In this document: positions 23,255 to 34,400 of the stretch, piece by piece
How the letters are laid out: every line of letters begins with the position of its first letter
Position numbering within the stretch: the first letter of the stretch is position 1
From: Chrysomallon squamiferum
Taxonomy: Eukaryota > Mollusca > Gastropoda > Neomphalida > Peltospiridae
Assembly: GCA_012295275.1 (NCBI GenBank)
Contig: CM022678.1
Span: 7,588,559-7,636,098 of the forward strand
DNA: 47,540 nucleotides
Reading direction: 5' to 3'
Made by a program: the position numbers and the translations under genes
Notes under the pieces: model-generated
What the model was told of the DNA's origin: nothing
Database searches by the model: none
The model's input: only the letters and a program-made list of their open reading frames with translations

Positions 23255-23560
23255 TTATAAAGATTAAAACAAATGGAATATTCTTATTACAAATGTTACA
23301 GTCAAGGTTTTAGACTTATTGCAGAGCTATAAAGATTAAAATAGTATAAAACTGGAATATTTTTTTAGTTACAAATGTTAAGATTTTAGACATATTGCAG
23401 ATTTATAAAGATTAAAATATCATAAAATTGGAATATTTTTTTATTACAAATGTTAAGGTTTTAGAGATATTGCAGATTTATAAAGATTAAAATAACATAA
23501 AATTGGAATATTTTTTATTACAAATGTTACAGTTAAGGGCCTTTCAAGTCTTAGCAGAGA
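23255..23560. repeat. Diverged tandem repeat, about 65-75-bp period, about four copies
   Basis: The phrase TATAAAGATTAAAA, GGAATATT, ATTACAAATGTTA and TTTTAGA, then ATTGCAGA recurs at about 23257, 23328, 23405 and 23476. Copies differ by substitutions and 1-5-base indels. Confidence 0.75.
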
Positions 23561-23578
23561 TATAGTAAGGCACTGATG

Positions 23579-23628
<50 letters not shown>

Positions 23629-24164
23629 GTTTTTTTTATATACAGGAAATTGCCCTGACCTGCAACCATTTTTATGAATTACTATAACTTTTCTTAGAAT
23701 TCCAGGTTTTCAAGATTAGTTCCAAAACAGAAAATTGAAAATGATTTCCAATGAAGAAATTTAAAAAAAAAAAAAATTAAATCATTAAAAAGAAATAAAA
23801 GAGAATAATTAAGGTATGTTTCTTCTACTTTTCTGTGATTTGAACAATTAAGCAATTAAAATGTGACTGAAATTTAACAAATAGTTACATAGTAAACATT
23901 TTTTATATAATTGTTATTATTTTTAAAATATTTAAATAATTCTCATTGTTACTGCAATAAGAAATATAACAAAAAATGTATCATTAAGTTCCATTCAAAA
24001 GAAAAAAGAGAAAGAACACTGAAATAATTTACTTTTCATATCTAAAAATAAAATACAAGCAGAATAATTTTTCATACAGAAAAGATGATAAAATGAGAAA
24101 CACAGATATTTACAATCAGACATAGTATTTTCATGTATATCTTCAAATGTCTATCATAAATGAC

Positions 24165-24895
24165 TTCTAATTATCCCTAATTACATAAATTTAAACATAT
24201 TTATACAATGATTACCGCCAACAACCCTTGGTTTACCCTGATTTAAATATGATAAGGAAAAAATGAGGGTTTGGGGGGGGGTTTATTAAAAAAATTCTAA
24301 TTACATAATCTTCAGTTATATTTACATGGATTACCCCCAGCAAACCCTTGATTTTTCCCCCCTCATTTAAATAATAAACAAAAACAAAATAATGTTGTTG
24401 TTTTTTTTTTTTTTTTATAAAAAATTCTAATTACCCTAATTACATAATTTTAAATATATTAAACCCTTGATTTTCCCCGATTTAAATAATATTATTTTTT
24501 GGTGAGTTTCTTTTTTTATAAAAAATTCTAATTCCCATAATTACCATAATTTTAAATATATTTAGATTGATAACCCCCAGCAAACCCTTGATTTTCCCCT
24601 GATTTAAGAAAAAAGAAAACAAAAGTTATATTGCTGTTTGGTTTTTTTGTTTTAATTATAAAAAAATTGTAATTAACCCTAATTACATAATTTTAAATAT
24701 ATTAAACCCTTGACTTTCCTCAATTTAAATAATATGAGAAAGAAAGATAAAATAATTTTTTTTGTTTTTTGTAAAAAAAATTGTTGGTGCTTATTTTTAT
24801 AAAAAAAAATTCTATGTGTATATAATTTTAAATATATTTACATTGATCATCCCAGCAAACCCTTCATTTTCACCGATTTAAATAATACAAAAATT
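24165..24895. repeat. Diverged tandem repeat, about 100-135-bp period, about six copies
   Basis: A block containing AAATTCTAATTA, TACATAATTTTAAATATATT, CCCAGCAAACCCTTGATTTT and CGATTTAAATAAT recurs irregularly from about 24165 to 24895, ending just before the inverted-duplication arm. Copies are strongly diverged and separated by homopolymer tracts. Confidence 0.75.
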
Positions 24896-25214
24896 GATGA
24901 TTACTATCACATTAATTTTAGGTTATTTAGAAAAATGACATTCCACAGCAGTGATGAATCTCTATTCCTCTTTCAGCGAAAAAAGTTAGAATAACCATGC
25001 ACACTCATCAGTGATAAAAACAGTGCAAGCTGCTATGAAGTACAATGTGTACACTGGATGTTCTGATAATATTGACAATGCAGTCTCTTGGAGATCACTG
25101 AGGTTTCAAAATTCAAATTAGATTGATTTTATGATCTTACAGATTTTCTCTTGAAAGTGTTGTACTTTCTCTGGACAGGGAAGACTGTGATATAAAAGCA
25201 TTCTGGTGCTCTAG

Positions 25215-25295
25215 TTAATCTTTTCTGAAAATGTGTTTTACAGCATTTTCAACTGAAGCGCTGGCTGAGGCAGCTTGATTCTGTTGTCTAGGATC
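25215..25295 (-). CDS. Coiled-coil gene, terminal exon, left-arm copy
   Basis: Minus strand, acceptor TTTTGTTGTAG before 25295, 26 codons then TAA at 25215-25217: DPRQQNQAASASASVENAV, then KHIFRKD. It is phase 0, joining the exon at 26440-26571. It differs from the right-arm copy at 47199-47279 by one base (Ala for Thr). The terminal segment is short, with a basic end. I do not recognise the family. Confidence 0.55.
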   Translation of the reverse strand, partial: DPRQQNQAASASASVENAVKHIFRKD

Positions 25296-26439
25296 CTACA
25301 ACAAAATATAATATTCATTAATAATCTAAACATAAAATAAAGTGCAAGTAGTATTTTTGTTGTCAGCTCTAACTGCGTTTCACTGTCTTAGCAAGAGAGT
25401 TTAATTTTTTCCATAGAATATTAATACTAAAAATAATTTATTAAATATATTTAAATTCTTAATTTCAATCAGTTTAATATTATTTTTTAACTTTGATATA
25501 AAAGGATTAAAACAGCAATAAACAGCAAAAGAGCTTATGAAAAATATTTGTTTAATATATTTGAATAATTATGTAACCTGGTAAAATTTGATATTTACGC
25601 TATGCTTTAGTCCAGTTTAAGATGACTGCCAGGAATATTAAATAAACAAACATTTTAAACCTGTATAGTATTACAATAGACAGTAAGAAAATGGTTTTCT
25701 AATACAGATTCTACTTGAAATACTAATATACTAACATGATGAAAATACATTTGAGTTTATTCTGAGAATCTTTAATTAATCGTTATAGTTACATCATTAA
25801 TAACAAATTATTTGATTAATTAAAACATTTAATTGTAATATTCTTTCCTGCCATTTTAATGTAATTTAATTTTTGCCATTAATGAAATACATTTTGTCTT
25901 ATAAATAAACCACAATTATCCTATGCATTCAGGTAATAGTTACAATAATGATCATTAAGGTATATTTTCAAATGTATTTAAAACAAAGACAACATTATAC
26001 ATGCATGTGATAAAATAAGAAAAGAAGATAAATCTTTCAAGCCAATTTATGGAACAACCTTTCAAATCCACCAAAATTCCATCGTTATACTAAATTTCAA
26101 AATACTGTAAATATCTTTAGTGATACCAAATGAAGTAATAAATGTTTGTATTTCAGTTTAGAGTGAGATATTTATAACAGAAAATTACAAATTTATACAA
26201 ATGTTCTGTTCACTACTCTATTAGGCTGGCATGCAAATTATTACAAGGTTTACACTGATTCTACACTATTAATTTTCAGTGCATCAGTTTACAAAAACAC
26301 AAATATATTATATTTTCATGTATGATGCTTAATTCAGTCTAAGAAAACATATTTCGCATAGAATTTTGTGAAAGACCGAGGAAATATTTAAAACTGAAAT
26401 AAAATGGAAAGGTTTACAATGAATAATGTATTTAAATAC

Positions 26440-26571
26440 CTGCTGGACAGCACCAAATACTTCAACTCTACTGGAGACTCAAGCTGCTCTTTGTTCCAAA
26501 CTGTCAATTTGAGTTTGTATTTTATCAACAATTTCTTGAATATTTTTATCCTTAACAAGCCGATTTAATTT
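26440..26571 (-). pseudogene. Coiled-coil gene, internal exon, left-arm copy with TGA
   Basis: Minus strand, acceptor TATTTTCAG and donor GTATTT, 44 codons in phase 0: KLNRLVKDKNIQEIVDKI, QTQIDSLEQRAA, TGA, VSSRVEVFGAVQQ. The TGA replaces the TGC (Cys) of the right-arm copy, so this copy is truncated if translated. It carries 11 substitutions relative to the right-arm exon over 132 bases, 8 of them amino-acid or stop changes, although the neighbouring intron is much less diverged. Confidence 0.6.
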
Positions 26572-26929
26572 CTGAAAATATACAGTTTAAATCCACACAT
26601 TAGAATACTGGTTTCTTCAATTCCTATAAATACATGTGATACCCAGATGAAAGATCATTTGGTGAAACCTAATAGAAAGATTATTGAGTAAATACTGGTA
26701 TTTCCTTGTTGTAAAACGATTCAATAAATTGAGTCAGCATGAATCAATATAATTATAGTAAACTAAAATCTGAAATTTAACCTTTTTTAAAATCTTTTGT
26801 TTTGTAATCTAATGAGATTTAATAATGCAGTTATAAGTTCAAATTATTTACTGAAAGATAATTTAAAGCTAGAGAGATAAAAAAAAAATTCTAAAATAAA
26901 GATGAATTAAAGCTAAAGAAGAATTTTTC

Positions 26930-27100
26930 ATTCAGAAACACCTTCAACAAAATTAACATAGATCTGTTTTCCTTTATGAACTGATTTCACAAATACCTCA
27001 ACTTCATTCCTTAAGTCATGTACTTCTTGGTTCATTTTTTGTTTTTGTGAGTTAGAAACAAAACTATTTTGATTACTCCTAGTACAAATATAAGCTAAAA
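26930..27100 (-). CDS. Coiled-coil gene, upstream helical exon, left-arm copy
   Basis: The minus strand reads EVHDLRNEVEVFVKSVHK, then GKQIYVNFVEGVSE before TGA. A donor at GGT/GTTTCT would join in phase 0 to the exon at 26571, giving ...YVNFVEG then KLNRLVKD. The upstream boundary is unclear, and the sequence before it is A-rich. The exon proper appears identical to the right-arm copy at 45471-45567. It predicts an amphipathic helix, and no family is recognised. Confidence 0.4.
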
Positions 27101-27164
27101 AGAAATAAAACAATGCCAGGCTTTTGTCTTTGCCACTGTCACACAAAGCCATCACAGTTGTCTG

Positions 27165-27375
27165 CCAAGTGGTTTCATTTTAATGTTTTTCTTTGCCTGG
27201 TTTTAGCATGTTCAAGTTTTTGGTGACCTGGTGTAAGACTCACCAACTTAAGAATTGTTGTAGTCTGACGTGGTCGGCTTCAATGTCCAGGTCACCGAAA
27301 TTGAGCTTTTCATCAGCAGAACTTTCAACAACTCTGAGTCAGAGTCACATTGGTGGGTGCACTGCCTAGTTTGAG
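27165..27375 (-). pseudogene. Coiled-coil gene, acidic exon, left-arm copy, frameshifted
   Basis: The minus strand reads GSAPTNVTLTQSC, stop; in another frame VESSADEKLNFGDLDIEADH and VRLQQFLSW; and in a third SLTPGHQ. The same elements occur in 18150-18560 and 45085-45365. Frame changes within what was one acidic low-complexity exon indicate decay, or that the segment is now untranslated. Confidence 0.45.
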
Positions 27376-28105
27376 GAAATAAATAAATAAACAAATAAAT
27401 AAATAAAAAAATGAATAAAATATTTTACAAAAATAAAAAAAATAAAATACTGCTACTACTACATTTACTGCAAACTTCATGCTACTTTTATTACCATCAT
27501 TACTATAACTAATATTTTCTATTATTTCTTATTCAACTAGGGCTACTGTTATTGAAATAATACTCCTATTACTAAAATTACTATCCATTAATAATGAAAG
27601 TGACATTTTGGCTCTCTTCACTATTAGTCCTACGTCAGTATTTCTTTATACTAATATAATTACTACAACAACAACTATGACTACTGTTACTACTACTATC
27701 TCTGCTGTTAACCTACTCTTCTTGTTATATTTATCATAACAATTTCTCTAAAAACAACTACTACTACTACTACTACTACTGCCACTACAACCAGTAATCT
27801 GACTACAAACAGTTTTTTTAAATCACCATGAGTCTCACAAGATACATTACTATTACAAAGCTATGGAGACAGCATCATCAGATAAAATATGGCCAAGATC
27901 AATTCTACAACATTACTATAACAAGCAGTATTATTACTAATGCTACAAGTACTAATGCTGTAACAACTACATTACTACCACAATAGCAATGACTAATACT
28001 ATTACTATAACAAGCAGTATTATCAATAATGCTACAAGTACTAATGCTGTAACAACTACATTAGTACAACAATAGCAATGACTAATACTATTACTATAAC
28101 AACAA

Positions 28106-28200
28106 CCTCTGTAGATGCTCCTGTTCTGCCATATTATTTGATGACATTTCTCTCCTGTGGTGAGCTCACAGAATTAGCTCTTCATGTGTACAGAGCAGTT
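28106..28200 (-). CDS. Coiled-coil gene, possible start exon, left-arm copy
   Basis: Minus strand after a CTTGTTTTTCAG acceptor near 28200. The segment includes an ATG at 28132-28130 reading MAEQEHLQR before GTTGTT. Just upstream of the ATG the same frame still reads coding-like in the right arm (FCELTTGEKTSKN), so the ATG may be internal to an older exon. Confidence 0.3.
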
Positions 28201-28514
28201 TCTGAAAAACAAGTTTTTTTTATTTATTTACCTTTGTAGTTATATATATATTTACAACAAAATAATCAGGTTTATTTGAATGGAAGTGTTGTGTTTGTGT
28301 GTGTTTAAGAAAGAGAGAGAAACATGATATAAAATGCAGTGATACAAGATTCTAATGTTTGTGCATGTGTACTTACTGATATATGTTACAAAATGCAACT
28401 TCCTACATTATATTAAATTAAACTTCATTAGGTTTTGAATAATGAGAAAACAAACTTAAATTCACCTGTTCAGGTTTTTTTCCTCTTTTCCAGTGGCAGC
28501 AGTACAAACTTTAT

Positions 28515-28586
28515 CCTCAGTGCTGGACAGCACCTTCTACTGAAACAACTTCACAAGCCAACATCAGCACATCAATTATGTGAATT
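28515..28586 (-). pseudogene. CAMSAP N-terminal exon fragment, left-arm copy
   Basis: Minus strand, after a CTTCAG acceptor: IIDVLMLACEVVSVEGAVQH, then TGA. It matches LIDVMMLAYASEVLSVECAV of the exon at 34791-34876, itself similar to a segment in the N-terminal part of animal CAMSAPs. A few bases are lost near the start relative to that exon and the donor is not conserved. The upstream intron is also similar, so the copy arose from genomic DNA and not from mRNA. Confidence 0.6.
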
Positions 28587-28974
28587 CTGAAGAAAAAAAT
28601 ACAAATAAAATAATCAAAATAATAAACTGTTATAAATAAATAACTAATGTTTCTGTTATTATTAAAACTTAAATTGTACTGGTACCAGTTACTGGATTAT
28701 TCAGATACAAAGGGTTGTGGGATATTTTTGATATACTTTGCATAATAATTATAATGATAATAATTAAAAATAGTAATAATTTAAATAATTAACAAAACAA
28801 TAGCAAATAAATGATTATTATTATGCTATTTTACAATCAGTAAAGAGTTGTTACTATAAAACTGACAAAACTGATTTAATTGCTGTTCAGTTGTAAGTGT
28901 CTAACCAGAGAACAGTTTAATTATTTCTAATCAAACTGTCAGTTAAATATGTCTACTTTTAGTTTTTACGGGGA

Positions 28975-29410
28975 ACAGTTTTTGTGTGTGCGTGTTTGTG
29001 TGTGTGCGTGTGTGTGTGTGAGAGAGAGAGAGAGAGCTTGCACATGCATGCAGTATTCTAATTTTATCATGGAACTCATGACTGGCCTGTACAGAGCTAC
29101 ACTGGGTTAAATATAATATTTCATGGAATGATGTCAGTATTGTGTTAATCAGTTAGCTCTCCTGTCTCTAAAACTAGAACTGCTACAGCATTAAATAAAA
29201 AAGTGGAAGAGTATAAAGTTAGCTTGGTGCCTGCTATGACTTTCAAGAACACTTGATTAAAATTAAGTCCCAAAAACTTTGTTTCCAAATAGTTATGAAC
29301 AAGAACTAGCATAAAGTTATCATTTTAATAAACAAACAATTAAATAAATTAATAATGTAACAACAAAAAAGAAAAAGAAAAAAGAAGAAAAAAACAAATA
29401 AACAAATAAG

Positions 29411-29441
<31 letters not shown>

Positions 29442-29580
29442 ATGATGGACATCTAAATATTAACAAATAAACAAATAAAAAAGGATATAAATAAATAAAT
29501 AAATGATCAACATCTAAATATTAACAAATAAATAAACAAATAAATAAATAAATCAAGTTATATATAACCAATAACTAAGT
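28975..29580. repeat. (GT)n(GA)n and (AAAT)n tracts in left arm
   Basis: (GT)n/(GA)n at 28981-29036 and AAAT/AAAC tetranucleotides at about 29395-29555. Counterparts in the right arm are (AC)n at about 43062-43117 and (TTTA)n at about 42590-42775, differing in length as expected for microsatellites. Confidence 0.9.
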
Positions 29581-29598
29581 AAATAAAGATACAAGTAC

Positions 29599-29680
29599 TC
29601 TGCTGTTGTCTGACTCGCTCTCCGAGGCCTCTGTCACGGTGATGTCATCAAACGTCGATGTTTTTCAGGCTTTTCCTAAA
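29599..29680 (-). pseudogene. Exon-like segment at the inner edge of the left arm
   Basis: Minus strand, acceptor AATTTCAG before 29680 and donor GTACTT after 29599. One frame reads LGKA, TGA, KTSTFDDITVTEASESESDN, SR, an acidic serine-rich exon with one TGA. Only its last bases lie within the inverted duplication, because the right arm is cut by the assembly gap. Confidence 0.4.
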
Positions 29681-30156
29681 CTGAAATTTAAAAAAAATGA
29701 ACTTTCCAACAAACTGAAATATGGACTGAAGAAAGTAAAATATTTTTGTCCCATAGCTTGGTTTTTAAATAAATTTGTTAAATAAGTTTTTGTTTAACTG
29801 AACACAGCTTGTCTGGACTGTCATCTGTTTTCACAACAAACAAAAAGGTTATCTTGACTTTTTCACAGCAATTTTCCCATAAAACTGTGGGTTCTTTTTT
29901 TTATTATTACTGGTTCTTTTTTCTGTTTTACTCAATTTACTGTCAATCTGACCACTGATATTTAACAACTGCTTTATGATTCTGTGTGCATACATGTGTT
30001 TGTGTGGGATGTGTGTGTGTTTAAAATAAATTGGGCTATATTTTGATATCAAACTACTGAAAACTGTTTGCCCTGAAGAAATTCAGAAAGTTTTTACAAA
30101 TTTTTCATTATTAATGATGTAGCCAACAGCAAAGACGTTTCTTGTTTACATCTAAC

Positions 30157-30276
30157 TTATCAAGCTGCTGCGTCTGTTGCCAGGGTTCAAAACGACGTTG
30201 CAGCTGGTGTTGTTATGAAAAGCTGTTGTCATAGTGATGTGCTTGTCTAGCTGATTAATAAACTTCATCTTCCAGT
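30157..30276 (-). CDS. Unrecognised internal exon, two plausible frames
   Basis: Minus strand, acceptor TCTTTCAG before 30276, donor GTTAGA after 30157. Following the phase of the exon at 30613-30708 it is open: DWKMKFINQLDKHITMTTAF, HNNTSCNVVLNPGNRRSSLI. An alternative frame with two stops looks more like protein (SARQAHHYDNSF, QHQLQRRFEPWQQTQQLD). Either the exon is intact in the first frame or it is a frameshifted relic in the second. Confidence 0.35.
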
Positions 30277-30612
30277 CTGAAAGATCACAAAAATAGGCTG
30301 GGCTAGGAAAACAGGCAGAGTGAGTTATAATTGCAAGTGCATCTGAGGAAGGAGTTAAAAACAAACAACAAAACCTATTTTGTATATTAAAGTTAATAAA
30401 ACCTAGTAGAGACCTATTTTACTTATAGGAAATATAAAATATGATTAAAATTTGTTAAACCTGTTTACATATAACAAATATAAACTATTTTAAAGTTAGT
30501 TAAACTTGGTAAAGACATATTTTAACTTACGTAATGGATGTAAGATATTTTAAAACTAGGAAACACTGTTAAAAAGATATTTTTTTGTAAGATATGATAA
30601 AATTAGACAAAC

Positions 30613-30708
30613 CTGGTAAAGAGCTGTTGAATTCATTGAAGTTTGGTGTTTGTGTTCCAGTTATCCTGTTAAACTGAACTCCAGTCAATGCTGGTGATTT
30701 CTGTAAAC
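30613..30708 (-). CDS. Unrecognised internal exon
   Basis: Minus strand, acceptor GTTTCACAG before 30708, donor GTTTGT after 30613. It has 31 codons without a stop, ending in phase 1: LQKSPALTGVQFNRITGTQ, TPNFNEFNSSLP. It joins the exon at 30157-30276 in an open frame. It is Ser/Thr/Asn-rich, likely disordered, and of unknown function. Confidence 0.4.
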
Positions 30709-31352
30709 CTGTGAAACAAACCATGTCAACTTATTTAATAACACATAAATTTCATAAATTTACAACAGACACAAGATTATCTTAAGTAATAGTTTGATAC
30801 ATTTTTAGAGATTAATCTTAGAAAATAATAACTAACACAGAGATAAAAGAAAATAATTATCATCAAAGATTATCTTAATAGATTGTTTTATGTAACAGTC
30901 TCATTCAGTTTTAAAGATTAATCTCCTAAAATAATAATTAACACAGTTTTCATCTAATTAACTTAATGATTAATCTTATAAACTAATAATTAACACAGAA
31001 ATAAAAAAATAATAATCATCTAAGATTATCTTAATAGATTAACTGATACAGTTTTAAAGATTAATCTTATAAAATAATAGCTAACATAGAGATAAAAAAA
31101 ATAATAATCATCATAGATAGTAACAGTTTGATACAGTTTTAAAGATAACAAAAATAAATGAAATTAATCTACACTGAAATGATCTACACCAAACTCACGA
31201 TTGGACAGAAGTGTACTGCACAGTGACGCTGATGCTTCACAAACAGTTTTTAACTCAGCCGTGGTTGTCGTCTGACTTGGTGGGTGGATCTCACTTCAGT
31301 GATGCTGCTCACATCAGCGACTGCTTGTGTTTGGAAAACGCTGACAGAACGT

Positions 31353-31460
31353 CGTCAACATCGATGTCCAGTTTCTGTCCTTTGAACAGTAACTGTCTCA
31401 GTCTCGGGATTCAGCGGCTCATTCTTCATCTGTCTTTCTTCTGCCTTTTTGTTTTCTTCC
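31353..31460 (-). CDS. Unrecognised exon, Lys/Glu-rich
   Basis: Minus strand, acceptor TTTTGTTTTAG before 31460. In phase with the exon at 32217-32340 it reads REENKKAEERQMKNEPLNPE, then TETVTVQRTETGHRC and TGA near 31353. Another frame continues KGQKLDIDVDDVLSAFSKHK further downstream, so a frameshift or a misjudged junction is likely. The charged start suggests a helix or coiled coil. Confidence 0.35.
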
Positions 31461-31524
31461 CTAAAACAAAAAAAAAAACCTGTTTGTTAATCAAGTAAGA
31501 GTAAACTCAAAATTAAAATCTCAA

Positions 31525-31715
31525 AAGGATATAAATAAATAAATAAATGAGGAACATCTAAATGTTAACAAATAAACAAATAAATAAGGATATAAATAAA
31601 TGATGAACATCTAAACATTAACAAATAAACAAATAAATAAATAAATAAATAAAGACATAAATAAACAAACAAATAAATAAATAGACATAAATAAACAGAC
31701 GGACAAATAAATAAA
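31525..31715. repeat. (AAAT)n/(AAAC)n tetranucleotide repeat
   Basis: AAAT units interspersed with GAACATCTAAA phrases also seen in the arms (about 29446, 29510). Confidence 0.85.
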
Positions 31716-32216
31716 TATGACTGTGTAACAACTGGCAGACAAGCAGTTTAATGGTATGATGCCATATTTGATTACTAATTTTAATCTTTTAAACTAAAAT
31801 CTTATACTTTTGCTTAGAATATAATTTTGGTGTAGAATTTATTCTGGTCAGTAACTTACTCCTTCAAACAAAATCATAAATGAAACTGGTGAGGATATAT
31901 CCCGAGAATAACTGATCCAATTACTTCCAAAATAATAAATACATTTTAAAAACTGATGGAGTTTGAAGAATTTTATCACCATGGGTTAATTTTAATTTCA
32001 TGTTCTTCAAATTTTCATAAATATTCATGTTTAAATAATGTCCTGGTAATACGGGAACCTAAGCTGAGTATTAAAGTTTAGCAAATTCAAAAATATGTTA
32101 CAGAAAATAAAAATAGAAGAAAATGTTCAATGCCTCTGCACAATGGGCTAATGTATTTGACTGACATAAAATATAATTTATATGCAAAGAAAAGAAATGT
32201 AACAGAAATACCATAC

Positions 32217-32340
32217 CTTGAGTTGTTTTGGGCATCACCAAAACTGGATCTGTGACCTTTTTCCCAGAAAACATGTTGCTTTGTCAACCTTATGTTAAAA
32301 CAAACAATTCCTATTTCATCCATTTCCAGAAAGGTCTGAT
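32217..32340 (-). CDS. Unrecognised exon upstream of the Lys/Glu-rich exon
   Basis: Minus strand, acceptor TTTTCAG before 32340, donor GTATGG after 32217. It has 40 codons open with split codons at both ends: QTFLEMDEIGIVCFNIRLTK, QHVFWEKGHRSSFGDAQNNS. It joins the next exon as NNSR-EENKK. No family recognised. A different frame from an internal ATG (MFSGKKVTDPVLVMPKTTQ) would reach TGA soon after the junction. Confidence 0.35.
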
Positions 32341-33030
32341 CTGAAAATAAACATGTTTTGTGTAAAATATTAACTTTATATGCTAACAAGAAAAGTACAG
32401 AGACTAAATACAATAATATGTACATTTAGTATTTTAAATCCTTTCTTGTTCTGTTCTCATATAAAACGACGTACAAAATAATAAATAAATAAATAAATAA
32501 AACTACTAATGAAATTATTGTTGGAGTAAATTTGGCAGCGAAGGTAAGTGACATGTCTGCTGCTTAGTTAATAATGTACTTTCTTTTCTAAAATTAATTT
32601 AACAAAATAGAGAATGTTATATCATTTTTTATCTTTTGTTTTCTGTATATGCATGATCTGTATCACAGTATTTCTCTTATATCCAAAATCATTAAAACTT
32701 AATACAGATATAAATCACACTCTGTAATATTATTTTCCTTGTTTAAACATGTAAACTACCTGTCAGAGATTTTATTTTTTTATTTTATTATTTTTTTTTT
32801 TTAAATGTTTTATGCAGTCGACATGTTATATCATTAATATTTATTTCTGTGTTGATTTCGGGTCAATTTAAGACTGCAAGTTTAACTAATTGACATATTC
32901 ATATTCAGATAATGAGATATTGTGCACTTAAAAATGAATTAATTGAATTCTATTAGTTTACCTCATTGGAATCCTGGAATCTTTAATTAGTCCAATGTCA
33001 AAGTAAAATGATCAATTCTGTGCAAAATAT

Positions 33031-33255
33031 TTACAAACAAATCCTAACACTCCACCCGCCATGGAATGAACTTCCACTAACTTTCCAGACAGCATGGAGA
33101 TAACTGTAGTCTTGATAAACAAAACAAAGAGTCTCGCTGACCCAGTATCGTAATGTCATCGTGACCGTTCGGATCATTTCGGCCGAATAAACGGAGTCAT
33201 TCGAGTCCTCTGTGTATATTTTGCCTAACAAAATAAATAAATTATGTAAATACAC
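33031..33255 (-). CDS. Open CG-containing segment, possible first exon of the minus-strand gene
   Basis: A 74-codon open minus frame includes IYTEDSNDSVYSAEMIRTV, TMTLRYWVSETLCFVYQDYS and HAVWKVSGSSFHGGWSVR. CG dinucleotides are clearly more frequent than in the surroundings, and it lies head-to-head with the start exon at 34066. It may be a first exon or 5' untranslated exon near a shared promoter. A second minus frame is also open over its 3' half, so coding is uncertain. Confidence 0.3.
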   Translation of the reverse strand: MYLHNLFILLGKIYTEDSNDSVYSAEMIRTVTMTLRYWVSETLCFVYQDYSYLHAVWKVSGSSFHGGWSVRICL

Positions 33256-34065
33256 AACAGAATCCGTTCACCTCAGAAAAAGGCCTGTTAGCAAAAAAAA
33301 AAAAAAAAATAATAATAATTAAAAAAAATAAATCTGTTTCATTTAAACCTTAATTTTTAACCCTGTGGAATTGTTTTGTTTTGAGGTGGTGGTTTCGGGG
33401 ATGGGGGGGGGTGCTTGTTTTTTAAGAATAAATATGACTGCTTTTTATCCCGTTTTTTTTTTTTTTTTGTGTTGGTTTTTCTTTTTTAATTTAACTTTAT
33501 TTTATTTTATTTTATTAATTTATTTTATTATTTATTTATATATAAAAAAATAAATACAAATAAGTATTATCGCAATTATGTATTTATTAATATTAATGTT
33601 ATTTATAATTATTATGGTTATTTCTCTTAATTTCATTTTTAGCTCAGAAGTGAATAAATTATAATTTTCCTAATTTGCCAAACCTGTGTTAATTGTAAAT
33701 ATTAAAATGCATACTTGAGATAATCTGACAGAGAAATACTTTAAACACCAGAAGTTTTACTGTGGCTGCGACTATAGAAAGGAAATCACATGCTGGTCTG
33801 AAACCAGAATTAATTTCTACAAATTTTGTAATAATAAACAAATTAATAACTTCTTAAATACTAAATAAAATTAGGTTAAGGCCAGACCAGTCTCGATAAA
33901 CCACGATGTCTCGAACATAGACGGATTCGAATGTATGCTACGCTTTTCAAACCAGTTTAAACTGATGCTTGACAGCCAGACTATTTTTATTTTTTAATTC
34001 GGTAACGTTTTACTTGTTGATTATTCAGGTTAATAGAATTTTGGAAATATTTCACGAGAATCAAA
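33256..34065. promoter_or_regulatory. Intergenic region between divergent genes
   Basis: Bidirectional promoter candidate between a minus-strand CG-richer segment (33031-33255) and a plus-strand start exon (34066). It contains poly-A, a G-run and poly-T tracts at about 33294-33475, then a CG-bearing stretch at about 33890-33950. No TATA box at a convincing distance was found. Confidence 0.3.
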
Positions 34066-34148
34066 ATGGATTGGGATGTTTTATGTTTGTGCGAATCCAA
34101 GTGTGAATCGGATGCGGAAATATTAGCACTTTTCAGCCATGGATCGAG
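34066..34148 (+). CDS. Start exon of a plus-strand gene
   Basis: ATG at 34066 in a good context (ATCAAAATGG) opens MDWDVLCLCESKCESDAE, ILALFSHGS, and ends at a consensus donor AG/GTAAAC with a phase-2 split codon. It joins the next exon at 34401 without a stop. The acidic, cysteine-containing N-terminus is not recognised. It lies upstream of the CAMSAP-like exons but does not join them in frame, so it may be a separate gene, or the promoter and 5' exons now driving a chimeric locus. Confidence 0.5.
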
Positions 34149-34171
34149 GTAAACAAGACTGATTGTATTGT

Positions 34172-34213
<42 letters not shown>

Positions 34214-34400
34214 GGCAGTTTCATATGTAAATACATTTATTATAACATTCACAAACGATAATAAGCAGAGAAAAATGCATTTATCTGACAAATGTAGATT
34301 GATAACAAAAATCATGTTCTTACAAAAAATAATAAACATTATGATTATATTTACTATTGGTATTGCTATTTTTCGTAGTCATAAAAGCATTATTATCCAG

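Larger units (their letters stand above)
24954..29605 (-). repeat. Left arm of the large inverted duplication
   Basis: The reverse complement of this segment matches 42545-47540 nearly end to end, both exons and introns. Matching anchors are ATGAATCTCTATTCC at 24954 against the very end of the window, the two coiled-coil exons, and CAGCAGAGTA near 29600 against the first bases after the gap at 42541. Similarity is highest near 25-26.4 kb (about 97-98% by eye) and lower towards 28-29.6 kb, where more indels appear. The right arm runs off the window, so the true outer limit is unknown. Confidence 0.93.

Noticed and set aside
31211-31498. 95-codon plus-strand ORF
   Set aside because: The minus strand over the same interval has an acceptor and joins in phase to an upstream exon. 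The plus ORF ends in an A-rich tract and has no support.
33031-33255. Treating the CG-richer ORF as a certain protein-coding exon
   Set aside because: Two minus frames are open and no splice partner in matching phase could be confirmed. It is listed only at low confidence.
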